A stretch of 64,000 nucleotides of DNA from Capitulum mitella (taxonomy: Eukaryota > Arthropoda > Thecostraca > Pollicipedomorpha > Pollicipedidae), in assembly GCA_030062745.1 (NCBI GenBank), contig CP099839.1:23301324-23365323 (forward strand). Direction: 5' to 3'. Positions 36,301 to 46,353 of the stretch are shown here, piece after piece. Every line of letters starts with the position of its first letter. Within the stretch, counting starts at the first letter, position 1. The position numbers and the translations under genes were made by a program. Below the pieces are notes generated by a model, which worked only from the letters and a program-made list of their open reading frames with translations, did not search any database and was not told where the DNA came from.

Positions 36301-38321
36301 GCTCGTGGCCTCGACTCTCTCCACGACCTTACAGAGAGGATCACGAAAGCCCGACAGTCCCACGGAGAGGATGGTGGAGGGCCCCACGGACCCGCAGAAA
36401 GGACCGTGAGGCCCCAGGGATCTCCACGGTCTCAAACAGAGGACCATGAGGCCGCAAAGCTCACGGCGGTCCCAAAAAGAGGACCATGAGGCCGCTGGCT
36501 GCGTAGTAACCTTGCGCCGTCGCCTGCAGCAAGACACTGTCGCGCCACGATGTGACGGGTGGTAACAGGAAGATTGAAGGCCTGACTGATGGCTTTGAAC
36601 AGAAACCATCGACATAATGCTATTGGAACTCGTGACAGTTGTATAAACTGGCATAAGATACGATTTTGAAGCATGCTTGCATATCCTTGAGAAAGATTTA
36701 AATACACTTGAATATCCCAGAGACGAGCTTTCAGCACAAAACAGATAACGCAGAACAGGTGGTAGGTTGGATGTTTGACATATTATCACGCGACAATGTT
36801 CCAAAGCCCATTATCCCTGTAATATTCCAAACAATGTTGGCAAGTAGCCAGTTTCACGCACGAGAACGTGACTTTAGAAGCTGACCAATATAGCACCACA
36901 TTATTCGCTAATCAAATAGTCAGGTGCTTATCATAGGGCGTTTTCGTAGCACGTCAGCAGACTGCTGCCGGTCACGGCCAGCGACAGCTTACATTAGCGC
37001 CACTCCGCCGCCTAGATTAGCCCGTTAGCAAGGCGTGGTCGGCGGCGCTCCCTCGGGGCACCCAGAGCCGTGCGGGGCCGCCCCCCCCCCCCCCGCCCGC
37101 CCCCAGACCGGGAGCGGGGGCGGGCCGGAGGACGTTTACGACAGCCTTGACAGCCTCAGAGACGATGCCGGGCCGATGCAGCCGCTGCGCCGACGCGCTC
37201 GGCGGCACTCGCGACAGATGCCACCCAGCTCGGGCAATTTGCCTTGTAAATCGAGCGCCAGCCGAGCCGGCAGGACCGTCTATAGTCTGGCCGTGGGCCG
37301 GGCGGGCCGGGCTGCAGCGCCGCCGCCGGCCGTCGCGAGCTCGCACGGCGTCGCGCCCGACGGCGCGGAAACCGCCACCTGCCGGCGGCGACGGGCCGCC
37401 GCCGGTCACGGCGTCATTCACTTAACACGACCGCAAACGGCGGAGCCGCGAACATGTCTTCTCTTAAAATGCCATGGCGAATGGGCAGCGACCGGCGCCT
37501 CGGCTCGCGTCCCTTCTTAATGGCGGCTTATTATAGCTTAGCCTGGCTCCAGAGGCCTTGAACAGGCTGTGTGACAAAGTGCACTGAGGATCTCATGAGT
37601 TTCTACAGAGTGGCACAAATTAGCTTCAGTCTGGAACGTCGCAGAGGAAGAAAGCAGAATGCAAACAGCGTGTGGCGCTTAATGTAATTAATGTAATTAC
37701 TGTCTGTATGCAATTAAGACACTTTCTAAGAAAATGCGCAAAACGAAGGAAAGTCATCCGATTTTAAAACGATGGCTTGCATGATTCGGTAAGACGAAAT
37801 AGGGCAATAATCAGAACATCACTAAGATTGGGCGGAAACGTTTAGCTGCACTTTCAAATATCTTCAGAGCAAACCTCCATGGCCATGTTCTACCAATCAA
37901 CGTCTTCTTCAAAAAGCGAGACACCTTTAACTGATAAAAAATTACGAAGCCGTTTCTTTTAATCGAGCTTGGGCGAAGCTACCTCGGTAGAAGCTACGAG
38001 TGAGCTTGCAAAAGTAAATAATGAGGGTATAGCGGGTTTGGCAGGCGGGCTGCAATTTGCACAGCTAGGCCACTACCTGGACGGCGGTTTTCTCCACAGC
38101 TCGCCGATGCAGGCGTGATTTACGTGTTCCCCAGCCGCTTGCGGCCACAAATCATGCCGAGACTCCATAACGGCCGTTACTTTACCGAAACGGCGCAGCC
38201 GGGATCCACTCACCTGAAATTGGCAGAGCGTATGCTTTGGCGTGAATCGGCAGTACTGGTTCTGGGCTCGTGCCACGGCAGCCACCGCCGCGCACAGAAG
38301 AAGTCTCCAGCCGCAGCTCAT
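26967..38321 (-). CDS. Secreted CAP-MAM fusion protein (venom allergen 5-like), 7 coding exons
   Basis: Assembled coding sequence joins 38321-38214, 32723-32559, 30816-30729, 30418-30283, 28406-28180, 27842-27570 and 27343-26967, giving 457 residues. All introns are GT-AG and exit phases (0,0,1,2,1,1) match at each junction. Order: signal peptide 1-19 (cleavage after ARA); arthropod VA5-type N-terminus with several cysteines; CAP domain about 56-241 carrying both family signatures, GHYTQMAWAET (172-182) and LYVCNYGPAGNF (201-212); cysteine-rich hinge; Pro/Arg-rich linker about 243-303; MAM-like domain about 304-453 with its four expected cysteines (307, 314, 363, 452). The CAP cavity positions read His112, Gln127, Glu153, His173; Gln in place of Glu is usual in insect VA5 proteins. 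CAP proteins are extracellular and several bind sterols or lipids; MAM modules mediate adhesion or oligomerisation. The joint function is unknown. The exon model is strong; the fusion rests on phase-compatible splicing without transcript support. Confidence 0.88.
27570..27842 (-). CDS. CAP-MAM exon 7: Pro/Arg repeat linker and start of MAM domain
   Basis: Encodes residues 242-332. After a short acidic/Ala stretch comes a low-complexity linker built from RPERPQ-type units, followed by a Thr/Pro-rich part that could carry O-glycans. The exon then starts the MAM domain with LFSCDLDRDGC (Cys307, Cys314), like the family's C-D-F-E...C opening. The acceptor is CTCTCAG and the donor is GTAAGT; exit phase 1. 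Confidence 0.85.
27740..27800 (-). repeat. 18-bp in-frame coding repeat of the CAP-MAM linker
   Basis: The DNA repeats cgggccgctgggggcgct-type units, encoding Arg-Pro-Glu-Arg-Pro-Gln in frame. Length changes would keep the reading frame. Confidence 0.8.
28180..28406 (-). CDS. CAP-MAM exon 6: both CAP signatures and hinge
   Basis: Encodes residues 166-241. It contains GHYTQMAWAET (CAP signature 1, His173) and LYVCNYGPAGNF (CAP signature 2), then the cysteine-rich VA5 hinge with GAPCSNCPGGTVC and PGIC. The acceptor GCAG ends at 28407. The donor GTGAGT begins at 28179, phase 1. If this donor is not used, translation would run eight codons into the intron and stop, giving a CAP-only protein. Confidence 0.94.
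29317..29336 (-). repeat. Isolated hAT-like terminal motif
   Basis: Reads, reversed, CAGGGGCGCAGCCAGGATTT, identical to the left end of the element at 4531. The other end was not found, so this is a relic or a diverged copy extending left. Confidence 0.5.
29679..30086 (+). mobile_element. hAT-like MITE, copy A, in intron 5 of the CAP-MAM gene
   Basis: Starts CAGGGGTGGTGATTTCTG and ends ACAGATCGACACCCCTG. The flanks CATGAGCG (29671-29678) and CATAAGCC (30087-30094) agree at 6 of 8 bases, a decayed duplication. It is the same family as the 31.3 kb element in opposite orientation, and older judging by the decayed duplication. Confidence 0.78.
30283..30418 (-). CDS. CAP-MAM exon 5: VGQNL strand and helix
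   Basis: Encodes residues 121-165 plus two bases of codon 166. It carries the conserved KVGQNLF, then EWKRAIYAWYDEV with the cavity Glu153. The acceptor TTTCAG ends at 30419 and the donor GTGAGT begins at 30282. Only 310 bases separate it from exon 4, the second shortest intron of the gene. Confidence 0.92.
30729..30816 (-). CDS. CAP-MAM exon 4: CAP core with cavity histidine
   Basis: Encodes residues 92-120, beginning EWDEELARAAQRHAEQC and ending with the HDCRDC cluster. His112 is the first cavity ligand position of the CAP fold. The acceptor TTTCCAG ends at 30817; the donor GTACGT begins at 30728; exit is phase 1. Many crustacean and insect CAP proteins share this exon boundary next to the MRQL/VWD-type sequence. 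Confidence 0.92.
31312..31738 (-). mobile_element. hAT-like MITE, copy B, in intron 3 of the CAP-MAM gene
   Basis: Terminal inverted repeats start CAGGGGTGTCGATTT and end ...GAAATTGACACCCCTC. It is flanked by a perfect 8-bp duplication GTGTTCAG (31304-31311 and 31739-31746), as hAT transposases make. Its reverse complement aligns along most of its length with the element at 29679-30086, including the shared start TTTCTGTAAATG and a GGCCGAGCCG block. It has no coding capacity. Confidence 0.85.
32559..32723 (-). CDS. CAP-MAM exon 3: first CAP helix
   Basis: Exactly 55 codons, phase 0 in and out. The acceptor GCAG ends at 32724 and the donor GTGAGG begins at 32558. It encodes residues 37-91, including the helix motif VVAEHNRLRAKVANG and the VA5-conserved SASNMRQL just before the splice. 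The exon is strongly GC-rich against its flanks. Confidence 0.92.
35054..35083. repeat. 7-bp GGACTCG repeat
   Basis: Four to five GGACTCG units. Confidence 0.9.
35191..35239. repeat. (TGGA)n(TGAA)n tetranucleotide repeat
   Basis: Adjacent ATGG and ATGA arrays of about five units each, in a GC-rich intron segment of the CAP-MAM gene. Confidence 0.95.
36350..36500. repeat. 40-bp tandem repeat, about three units
   Basis: Units starting GACCATGAGGCC recur at 36402, 36442 and 36482. A more diverged unit may precede. In intron 2 of the CAP-MAM gene. Confidence 0.7.
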
Positions 38322-38333
38322 CGTGATGTTCGT
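38214..38333 (-). CDS. CAP-MAM exon 2: start codon and signal peptide
   Basis: The acceptor TTTCCCCAG ends at 38334. The exon has 12 untranslated bases and then ATG at 38321. It encodes 36 residues: a short polar start, the hydrophobic core LLLCAAVAAVA, a likely cleavage after residue 19, then QNQYCRF and the VA5-typical HTLCQFQ. It ends in phase 0 at the strong donor GTGAGT (38213-38208). The next exon begins Gly-Pro-Gly-Pro-Ala-Cys, which continues the family's conserved N-terminal cysteine region. Confidence 0.88.
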
Positions 38334-39424
38334 CTGGGGAAATCGGACAAATGATGGTCAAAAACAGGCGGCGAGAGTGGAGAGAGCTCACAGAGTTAAG
38401 ACACCTGTCTTGCGCGCGCTCAGTACCACGCTGCTTGGGACGTGCTATGTGCGCCATCACTTGGTGCTCCCATCATCACCCCCCAGCCCCACTCCCTGAC
38501 TCCTCCATTGAACGGGAACGTTGACGGGCTCGTGGACGAAGTTTGCTCACGCAGGAAATCCTATTCAGACAAGAGAATTTGCAACGGCTCATAGCTGTTC
38601 CGCCAGGCCTTTGACCGCAGTTCCGGCCGCGCCGTCCAGTCACGCAGCTGATAGGATGACAGGAGGTGACTCAGTTGGTCTGAGTCCCGCCGCGCGGTCT
38701 GGTCTAGCCACTCGGCCGACGGGCCCGGAGGTGATGACTCAGAGGGCTGTGTCCACTACCGGCCCGGTAACAGGCCAGGGCGACCTCGACGTGAGAGCTC
38801 TGTAGGTCAGGGGATCAGGCTGGGAGCACGGTCTCCGTCCGCCAGCCAATCGTCTGGCCCGAAGAACAGGTTCCGATCCACTACCAAACGGCCTTAAAGA
38901 CGGCACGTTTCGCGGGGTCTCGCCGATTCTCTGCAGAACGCGAGCTTTCACTGGTCGCGTAAACAAACCAGAATTCACATCCGGCGTCGCTTCCAGAGCA
39001 AGCTGAGTCTTATTCAAGGCAATGGAGCGTAACAGTTAGCTGCTGTATAACAAAGTTGCGGGCGCGGCCGCACGCGATGTTTACGTGCTCAACGCAGCCG
39101 TCGTGTCCGTTTGGTGGCTACATTAAAACGAAGGTAATTTTCTTGGCCTTGGGGAGCGTCGTTGAAGGCCGGTAGGCCGGAACGTCTCCGCGCGCGGGCA
39201 TTGGCGGCGCGGTCGCGAAACTGCGTGCGCCAGCTCGGCGGCCGACTTTGCCGGGCGCGCTGTGACCGGAACCTGGCTGCTTCCGGCCGAGCGGCGCGGA
39301 CGACAGGTGGAGCGGCGCGCCGCCGGCCGAGCGCCGACCGGCAGGCCGATCCGGGCGTCGGCGGTTGGACGACCGGCGCCGTTCATCGAACACACTGCCG
39401 CCCCGCCAGCGGATCGAGTTCGAG

Positions 39425-39516
39425 CGACACCGGCGCTGAGTGGTCTCCGACACCGGCGCTGGGTGGTCCCCGATACTGGTGCTGAGTGGTCCACGGCACC
39501 GGTGTTGGGCGGACCC
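39425..39516. repeat. 23-bp tandem repeat, four units
   Basis: Four consecutive variants of CGACACCGGCGCTGAGTGG plus four bases. It lies about 85 bp before the 30-bp array. Confidence 0.85.
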
Positions 39517-39600
39517 AACAGTAAATCCAGCGTCGGAGTTGGACGCAGCACTACACCGGCGCAGGACACGGAAACTTGGTGGCGACTCGCGACTTTGTCA

Positions 39601-39810
39601 CCGTCCCGGCGAGCCGTGGACTCCCTGACGCCGTCCCGGCGAGCCGTGGACTTCCTGACGCCGTCCCGGCGAGCCGTGGACTCCCTGACGCCGTCCCGGC
39701 GAGCCGTGGACTCCCTGACGCCGTCCCGGCGAGCCGTGGACTCCCTGACACCGTCCCGGCGAGCCGTGGACTCCCTGAAGCCGTCCCGGCAGACCGACGG
39801 ACTCTCTGAC
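39601..39810. repeat. 30-bp minisatellite, six near-identical units plus one decayed
   Basis: The unit starts CCGTCCCGGCGAGCCGTGGA and ends CTCCCTGACG. Six copies fill 39601-39780 with one- or two-base differences; a seventh, diverged copy follows to 39810. It lies in the first intron of the CAP-MAM gene. The 30-bp period keeps all frames open and produces long false reading frames. Confidence 0.95.
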
Positions 39811-42458
39811 GTTATCCTGGCAAACCGTGGACCGGGAGACGTCCTGGCGCACTTGATCACACTATAAGCCGGCTCCGATGGCGGCGGGCGGCGGGGGCGG
39901 CGGTCACGCGGCGGCGGCCAGACGTGAAGCGGCGGCGAGCCGCGCGGCCGAGGCGGCGGCGCCGCGCGCCAGGTGGCATTCCTGCGGTGCTCTGTGCTCG
40001 AGCCGTCTGCGGCTGTTTCGGGCGGTGTCATCGAGCGGCGAGCCGGGCCGACTCGGGCGTACGCGAATTCTGTGATTCGTGAGGGACGTTACGCGAAGTG
40101 GTATCGAAAGAACACATGACTGAGGGTAAGAAATCGTTTAATGGCTCTCGTTGCCAAAACATTTAATATTGCGTCGTTTACTGCAATCGATAATGGGAAT
40201 AAGGGATATCTCGGTAGTTAGAATGGATTTTGAGAAAAGCAGTGCAAACTCGTTCATTCTGGAAAATTTGAGCAGGAAATTAGTGTCTGATTATAATCCG
40301 ACGAATAATCTTGCAACATGCCAGACTTTTTCTATATGGGCCATCTGTGTAACGAATCAGTTTTACGCCCAGTTCGGTTTCATTTCCTTCGATATCTCAA
40401 TGATCCCATCTTTTTATAGAGAGCGTCCGAAACGACCGATACGTAATTCAGGCGCGTCATAAATTAGTCAGTATATAACCGGCATTGCCACATAACAGTA
40501 CCGAAGCGCACACTTAGCCCCGCCTGGGGCACGAACGGACCTAATTAAAGCGATTAACGACCTTGATAACCAGCCTCCAGGAGTCCGGTAACAAGTCCAG
40601 GCATGGGGTCCGTCAGATACCAGGCTGCCGATAGCAGAGTACGGATTCCCTGAACAAAACCGTCCGACCCCACTCTGTGCAAGTGTCAGGGATGGGTCGG
40701 TCCCAAGACGCCGGGGTCTAAGCGGTCTGGTCGAGCGGCCGTCCAGGCTACGTTGTGAGACTAGAGAGGAGTATCGTCACGGCTGAGCTGACCTCAGCGG
40801 TCGCTGTTACTTTTAACAAAACTCTGCAGTACTGGAAGGCAAGGGTAGTGGCCCTCTTTCGACTTACTAGAAATGGGGAAGCACAGATCCATGAAGCTGA
40901 CCACCCCCGGAGAGGCAGACACCAGGGGGCTCGCCACGCCCACCCATACCGCCTCGCCTCGGGCCGTCTGGAGGCCGGGGGAGGGGGGCTCCGGCCCAAC
41001 TGACCCAGACCCGGGGCCGGCTCTAATGGCCTGCCGCAATCAGCGACAGAAATCAGCTGGCGACGTGCCGTCCGACCAGGTGACGTCACAGCGAGCGCGC
41101 CGCCGGCCGGCCCGCTCCCAGGCCAATGGGCCTTCCGCTCATCAAAAGCTCATTACAGCGCGCCGGCGCATCGGACGACTGCCGACGGCCAGCTTTGAGG
41201 AAGTCTGGAGCTTTCAAAAAAGCCCGAAACCAAGTGAAAAAGCTTCTCACCTGGTTAACAAAAATAAACAACGGGAGGCTTGCCGAAGGCAATGATGGAA
41301 CTGTCCATGATAATAAAGATTGCTGTCGTTATTTGGGTCATAGAGTTATACAACATATAGTCGAAAGGGCGAGCAATGTCGGCGGATTATTTTTTAACAA
41401 TGCCATAACATATAGGTCTGTAGTTCTATGAGGTTAGAAATTCCGGGGCAATGAGGTGTTTGACAAAAGGCTTCGAAACGCCATAGAACACCGCAAATGG
41501 AACGAGTTGAAAAATCGGCAAACTGGACACAGAATCGCCTCGATATCGCTGCCACAACGGTTTGATTTGTCTTCCCCAAGTGAGTTTCGCCAGCTGTTTG
41601 CGCGCGGTAGTGTCCTGAATGGCAGGTGGCCAGCGTCACAAATGCGTTCCCATCGGAGGTCTGACGGTCCGCTATTTCTGATCACACTGGCCGTGTTCCG
41701 CCACAGGCTTACGGCCAGTGGACAGGGCATTCCGGCACTGGAACTACGTGGTTCAATCAAAGAGAGAAAATCTAGAAATCTGATTATGATAAACCACATG
41801 ATCCATGGTTAAGGTGATTTTGGTTTGGTTAAGGTGATTTTGACGGGTACAGTGTTATTATGAAGCGTCGTTTTCCAGCATCATCAGAAAAAATCCAGAT
41901 CGACGCACGAAATTAGTTTCGATTATGTTATATGCTTATCTTGATGATATGTACATTGACAAGCGCCAATGGGTATAAACATCTATCTACAAGTTGTCTT
42001 AGCGTATGTTCTAATCTTGACTTGAATGACATTGGGGATTTGAATAGAAGCTGGTGACAGACAGTTTATCTTGTTTTTTCAGTTACGTATTCAACACACA
42101 TTCGGATTTTAAAAACAGTTCCTTATAGACGAACAGAAACATATTATGCAATATCAGCTGAAAACTGGTTTGAGTACAAATGCTAATGATGCGTTTGGGG
42201 TTGATAACACACAAACGTAATGCTCCTATGAAAGTGCAGCGTACCTAATCCCCACCTAACTGCGACCCCACCGAAAGCTCCACGCTTTGTGTCTTCAGTA
42301 AGCTATGAGGCTTCCTCGGCTCGGAAGAAATCGCAGCAAACAGCAAGTCAACCACCTCATGAGCTCAGACGGCGAGACAAACAGAAGCATAAACTCGACA
42401 AGCACCTATAAACCAGCTCCCCGGCGCAGCGTCCTCCCACGCCGCGGCCTCCACTCAC

Positions 42459-42585
42459 GTTCGGTCCGGCGCTTCTCTGTCGGCGCGCGTCCCCTGCCGG
42501 GCTGCGGTCCGTCTGCCCGTGTCTGTGTCGGTCCCTGGGTCCGCCGGTTCGCCGCGCGCCTGCTCACGGTCGTCCGCTCTCTGCT
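42459..42585 (-). other. Probable non-coding first exon of the CAP-MAM gene
   Basis: From about 30 bases below a TATA-like box to the strong donor GTGAGT (42458-42453) there are roughly 127 GC-rich bases with no ATG. Splicing to the acceptor at 38334 would add a 5' leader of about 140 bases to the gene. The exact start is inferred from the TATA spacing. The link to the coding exons is inferred from orientation, canonical splice sites and the absence of another candidate. Confidence 0.5.
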
Positions 42586-42607
42586 GGTGGCCGGCCGCCG
42601 CCGGCCG

Positions 42608-42615
42608 TTTAAATA
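42608..42615 (-). promoter_or_regulatory. TATA-like box for the CAP-MAM gene
   Basis: The minus strand reads TATTTAAA in an otherwise very GC-rich block. It sits about 30 bases above the proposed start of the non-coding first exon and is followed by a clean 5' splice site. Confidence 0.5.
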
Positions 42616-43825
42616 CAGGGCCCGGCTCCGGTAGTGGCAGACGGGATACCCGGCCGGAGCGCCACCAGAGACGGCGGACTCAGCGGGGAGGGGGGTGACC
42701 GAGCTCGGGGGGGGGGGGGCAGGGCAACGCGGAGGGAGCATGCTGATGTTTGAAGTGAAGTAGCTGTCATTGCAAGTCTGGAAAATTTTCACAATAGAAT
42801 ACATCATTGAATGAATTACTGTTCAAGCAGCAGGTAAGCATAAGTAATGTTTCTCGTTCTCCAACATTGTCACAAAAAGCTTTGCTAACTTGTCATTGAT
42901 ATCAATGTTGGAATCGTTCGATTTTCACAGGATTTTCGGTCACAACAAAAGGGCGGGGTGTTTGAGCTGCGACCGGTAATTGGTGTTGGTCAATACGCCG
43001 CAAACGCCGCGATGTAAAACCGCAGCATCGCCTTAACAATAAACATTATGGGTACCCACCTATTTTCTTGTGGTTTTGTTATTACGCACGTAAGCAGCAG
43101 GGTTAGGGATAGCGAGGCGCAATTTCGCAAATATTACTAACGCAATTCAACGGTAATGTGGAGTGGAAAGGTATGGACCTAAATTCTTAGTCATCAAAAT
43201 TTTGACCATTCACAGAGACTCAGCGTCGCCCATCACGCCCTGACGAGTCCAATAGTGCTTCCCCAACGGGTGCTTCACGGGTCTTCAACTTCTCATCAAC
43301 CTCTACGAGCTAGTGCACGTTTGTCCGGGAATGCAGAGACACATTGCGATACATCACGTAATGGTATATCAGGTGGATATATTTCCATGCTGTTCCCATC
43401 CATAATGTTCCCCAAAGCCATTCGTGGAACCCGAACCACTCGCTAGTCCCTGAAAGACAGTAGTTTCCTCATACACATACCAAACTTAATACAAATATTT
43501 TGACGGTCCTGAGAGGAACATTATCAGTGGCAGCAAGGGAACCTGCTGTTTGACATGAGTATTTCCCTTCAGCAAGAGTGCTTTGTTTTCCTTATATTTC
43601 GGCCTGGCTCACTTTGTATTACAACTCCCACGCGAATGACGCTTGACACTGTTGGCGCGGTTTAAAATGATAAGTGCACGGCGACTCTGGGTGCTCGCCC
43701 CGACTTCGCTCCCGACCCTTCCTGTGCTCCTGACGTTGCCTCTGACGCTGGCATCGCCCGCGGCGCTGACCCGGCCTGTGGCACTGACCCTGTCAGCTAG
43801 GCTGATCCGGGTGATGGCAAAAGTC

Positions 43826-43963
43826 GATCAGGACAGACGACCGACTGACGCCTGACGATACACACGACTTGACGCAAGACTAGTCGGCTTCCGACCGCGA
43901 TGCTAATGGTCAGTCCTGATTGATGCATCGAAAAAGAGGCCAGAAAACAAACAAACAGATCCG
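43826..43963 (-). repeat. Fragment related to the 60.4-61.4 kb element
   Basis: The reverse complement matches 61065-61190 at roughly three bases in four, including GTCGGAAGCCGACTAGTCTT, CAAGTCGTGTGT and CGTCAGTCGG. No terminal repeats were found around it, so it is partial or diverged. Confidence 0.6.
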
Positions 43964-44787
43964 GGCAATGGCCGCCGGGATGGCTGGGCTTGGGCGGTGT
44001 CAGAATCCCGTTCGCGATGCACTGAGGTAAATTTCGAAAATCGCGCAATGACTTTTCATTGTGGCTGGGTTTACCTAGTTTTTAGGTAAGTGGTGTTACT
44101 ATTTTTAGTTTAATAGATTCGCGAAAGTACCTCAGCCGAGGTGGTGGTAGTTCAGCCCGAGTCACTGAGGTGGCGATCATAATGAAATTAACACGTTTGT
44201 TTTTGCGTTGTGGCGTGGGTGTGTGTGCTGCGTTATCACAGCTGCGGTGTCCTGGTGAATTATCAGTTAATTTTGAGTATTTAAAGGTATTTTTCATGTT
44301 ACAAGAACGATTATCTCGGCAGCACGCCTGGTCACAAAAATGCCTTGTGAACAGGATCGGCCCACCACATTGCGAATCGTTCAGTAGCACCTACAGCCGT
44401 TATGGATAAAACAAGTAAACAAAAACCTGTGCGTGAAGTGTATGACAAATGAAGAGGTACATCATGCGTACTTCAAACAATCAGGCTGCCTCGGACTTGA
44501 GACATGAACGCTTTGCGACATTGGTGACACACTCAGCAGTTACGTTTCGTGCAGACTGCGAATTAAATTTTTAATCAAATTAAGTATATTGCCGATCAGT
44601 GCAAAGAAAGGAGAACTTATCACATACCGGAAAGGAAGAAATCCTGCAGCATGGCGCGAGGATATCCGATTTTACCCAGCCGTGAAAAATGAGCTGTTTT
44701 TCCCTTGGGGAAAGTACAAGTAATCGTCTTCCTAAGAAAAAAGACGAACTCCGTATATAGGAGGCTTAAATCCTATAGATTTTTCTT

Positions 44788-45017
44788 TCTACCTGCGTGT
44801 GGACCAACAAAGCACTGCACTGCTGCCCCGTTGTCTTACTGCGTTCGTTAAGTCTTCGCGATACTTTCTTTTCGTATTTTCATATTCGAATCCGAATACG
44901 CTGTCATAACAGAATTCACCATGCCCATGTGGAATCAGTAAGAGTATAAGCCCTATAGCGCTGAGCAGAAGACCGAAATTTGCGTTCACCGAAAGAATGT
45001 TGAAGACTGAAGCAGGT
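44788..45017 (-). CDS. Weak candidate internal exon with hydrophobic segment
   Basis: The minus-strand acceptor CTGCTTCAG ends near 45018. The following open frame encodes a hydrophobic helix (GLLLSAIGLILLLIPHG), then a charged region with FCYDSVFGFEYEN and KRKYRED, and ends at a CAG|GTAG donor near 44792. No initiator methionine and no partner exons were found. Its length is not beyond chance. Confidence 0.15.
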
Positions 45018-46183
45018 CAAGCCTTGCGTGTAAGGAGCCATTAAGACATTAGGAACGGGTCTTGTATCAAACGATATTTAAAACTTAAGAGCTGGTCTCA
45101 AGGGAAAAGGAAATGTAATTTGTGCTGAAGACCTTTGACTTCGCAGGAAGACCTGAAAATAACTATATATTTTCCAAATGCGCGATGTATAATTTTAGCA
45201 TGGCACATTCCGTTGGGTACAATTTTTCCGAGGCAAAACATCGATGGGTGGGGTCAGAATAAACGGTGTTTTAATATGAAGGATTGCGAGAAACTTTCAT
45301 TTTTGCCCTGGTTTCCTGAACTGATAAATAACAGGGCATTGACATATGATAATTTATGGAGCCATGAGCTACAAGCGAGATGTTGGGCAACGTGGTGAAG
45401 TATTGCAATGAGATTTGGGGAAATGGCATACGATGCAGACCGCGTGCAAACTTTCACACTGGCACCAGAATGGCAAATTTCCTTTATGTTGACATAGGAA
45501 TGAAACGCTTGCTTTCTGTGTTCTGTCTTTTGGCAGTGAGTTGATAATCAGCGTGGTGGATTTGTTTTCTACCCTAGAACAATTGGTGACTAGGTCGTCG
45601 AGGCTAAGTAAGAATAAATCAAACCAAAGTCAATTTCTTGTTTTGACCACGGTGGCAGTATAGAGTTCTCCTACTGACCTTAAGTATTAAGGAAGTTAAA
45701 AAATGTGTCATATACATTATTGATTGGAACTTAAAGACAAAATTTTAAAACTAAAGTGATGAAAATGTTTAGGCATATGTCTAAAGAAGAGGGAAGGAGC
45801 CTTTTCAAGACTGGAGTTTGCTAATTTTCTCCGCATTTTTCGCAGCGCATGAAGTCAGTAAATACTTCTTGCATGTCGATGCCGTGTCGAAAGGATAAGA
45901 AAAAAACGTAATTTTGATTTATCGCTACCTGACGTCGATGACCCAGTCTCCATTTTTGTGATGACAGAAAGCAAATCTGCACGTTTATCACAGATACACT
46001 ATCGAAAGGCATCATCAGTAAATCAATTTATTGTTTGCAATGTCAACACGGAAAAGAAACGATCAGTTCATGAAAGAACAGTTTGAAAATGTTAGTTTTT
46101 AAGGCAACACTCAAAACAAAAGTTATAGGTTAGCGTTATGAAAGGTTTATGGACTTTCCCAAGAGACTTTCTTATGTTATGAT

Positions 46184-46353
46184 CATGGGTAGGACTTTGG
46201 GGTTTTTGAGGGGGCCTGGCGCCCTAATAAAAGTGTTTTTAACACTAGGTCTATGGCGATGCGTGGAAAGAATGGCCCAAAACGACATCACAATTAGCCG
46301 AAATTAGCACTCGAGCCCTCTCCCCCAATCATTTTTGCAGAGTTCCGCCCCTG
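46184..46353. mobile_element. Short hAT-like MITE, 170 bp
   Basis: The left end CATGGGTAGGACTTTGGGG and the inverted right end CAGGGGCGGAACTCTGC are diverged terminal repeats. The 8-bp flanks GTTATGAT (46176-46183) and GTCATGAT (46354-46361) differ at one base. Non-coding. Confidence 0.7.

Larger units (their letters stand above)
32724..38213. other. Intron 2 of the CAP-MAM gene
   Basis: 5.5 kb with CpG-rich blocks at about 33580-33860, 34440-35720 and 37000-37420, short tandem repeats and homopolymer C/G runs. Long open frames here follow GC content on both strands. No exon with domain content was found. Confidence 0.55.
38334..42458. other. Proposed intron 1 of the CAP-MAM gene
   Basis: 4.1 kb carrying the 23-bp and 30-bp tandem arrays and a CpG-rich block at 39060-40075. 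A CRE-type TGACGTCA lies at 41080-41087. Nothing coding was recognised. Confidence 0.45.

Noticed and set aside
36136..36804. 222-codon minus-strand frame
   Set aside because: Runs through the 40-bp tandem repeat and GC-rich intron; no recognisable domain.
39123..40031. 302-codon minus-strand frame with repeated RESTARRDGV units
   Set aside because: Produced by the 30-bp minisatellite, whose period is a multiple of three; both strands are open there.
41437..41812. Overlapping open frames of about 120 codons on both strands
   Set aside because: Mutually exclusive antisense frames with no recognisable domain.
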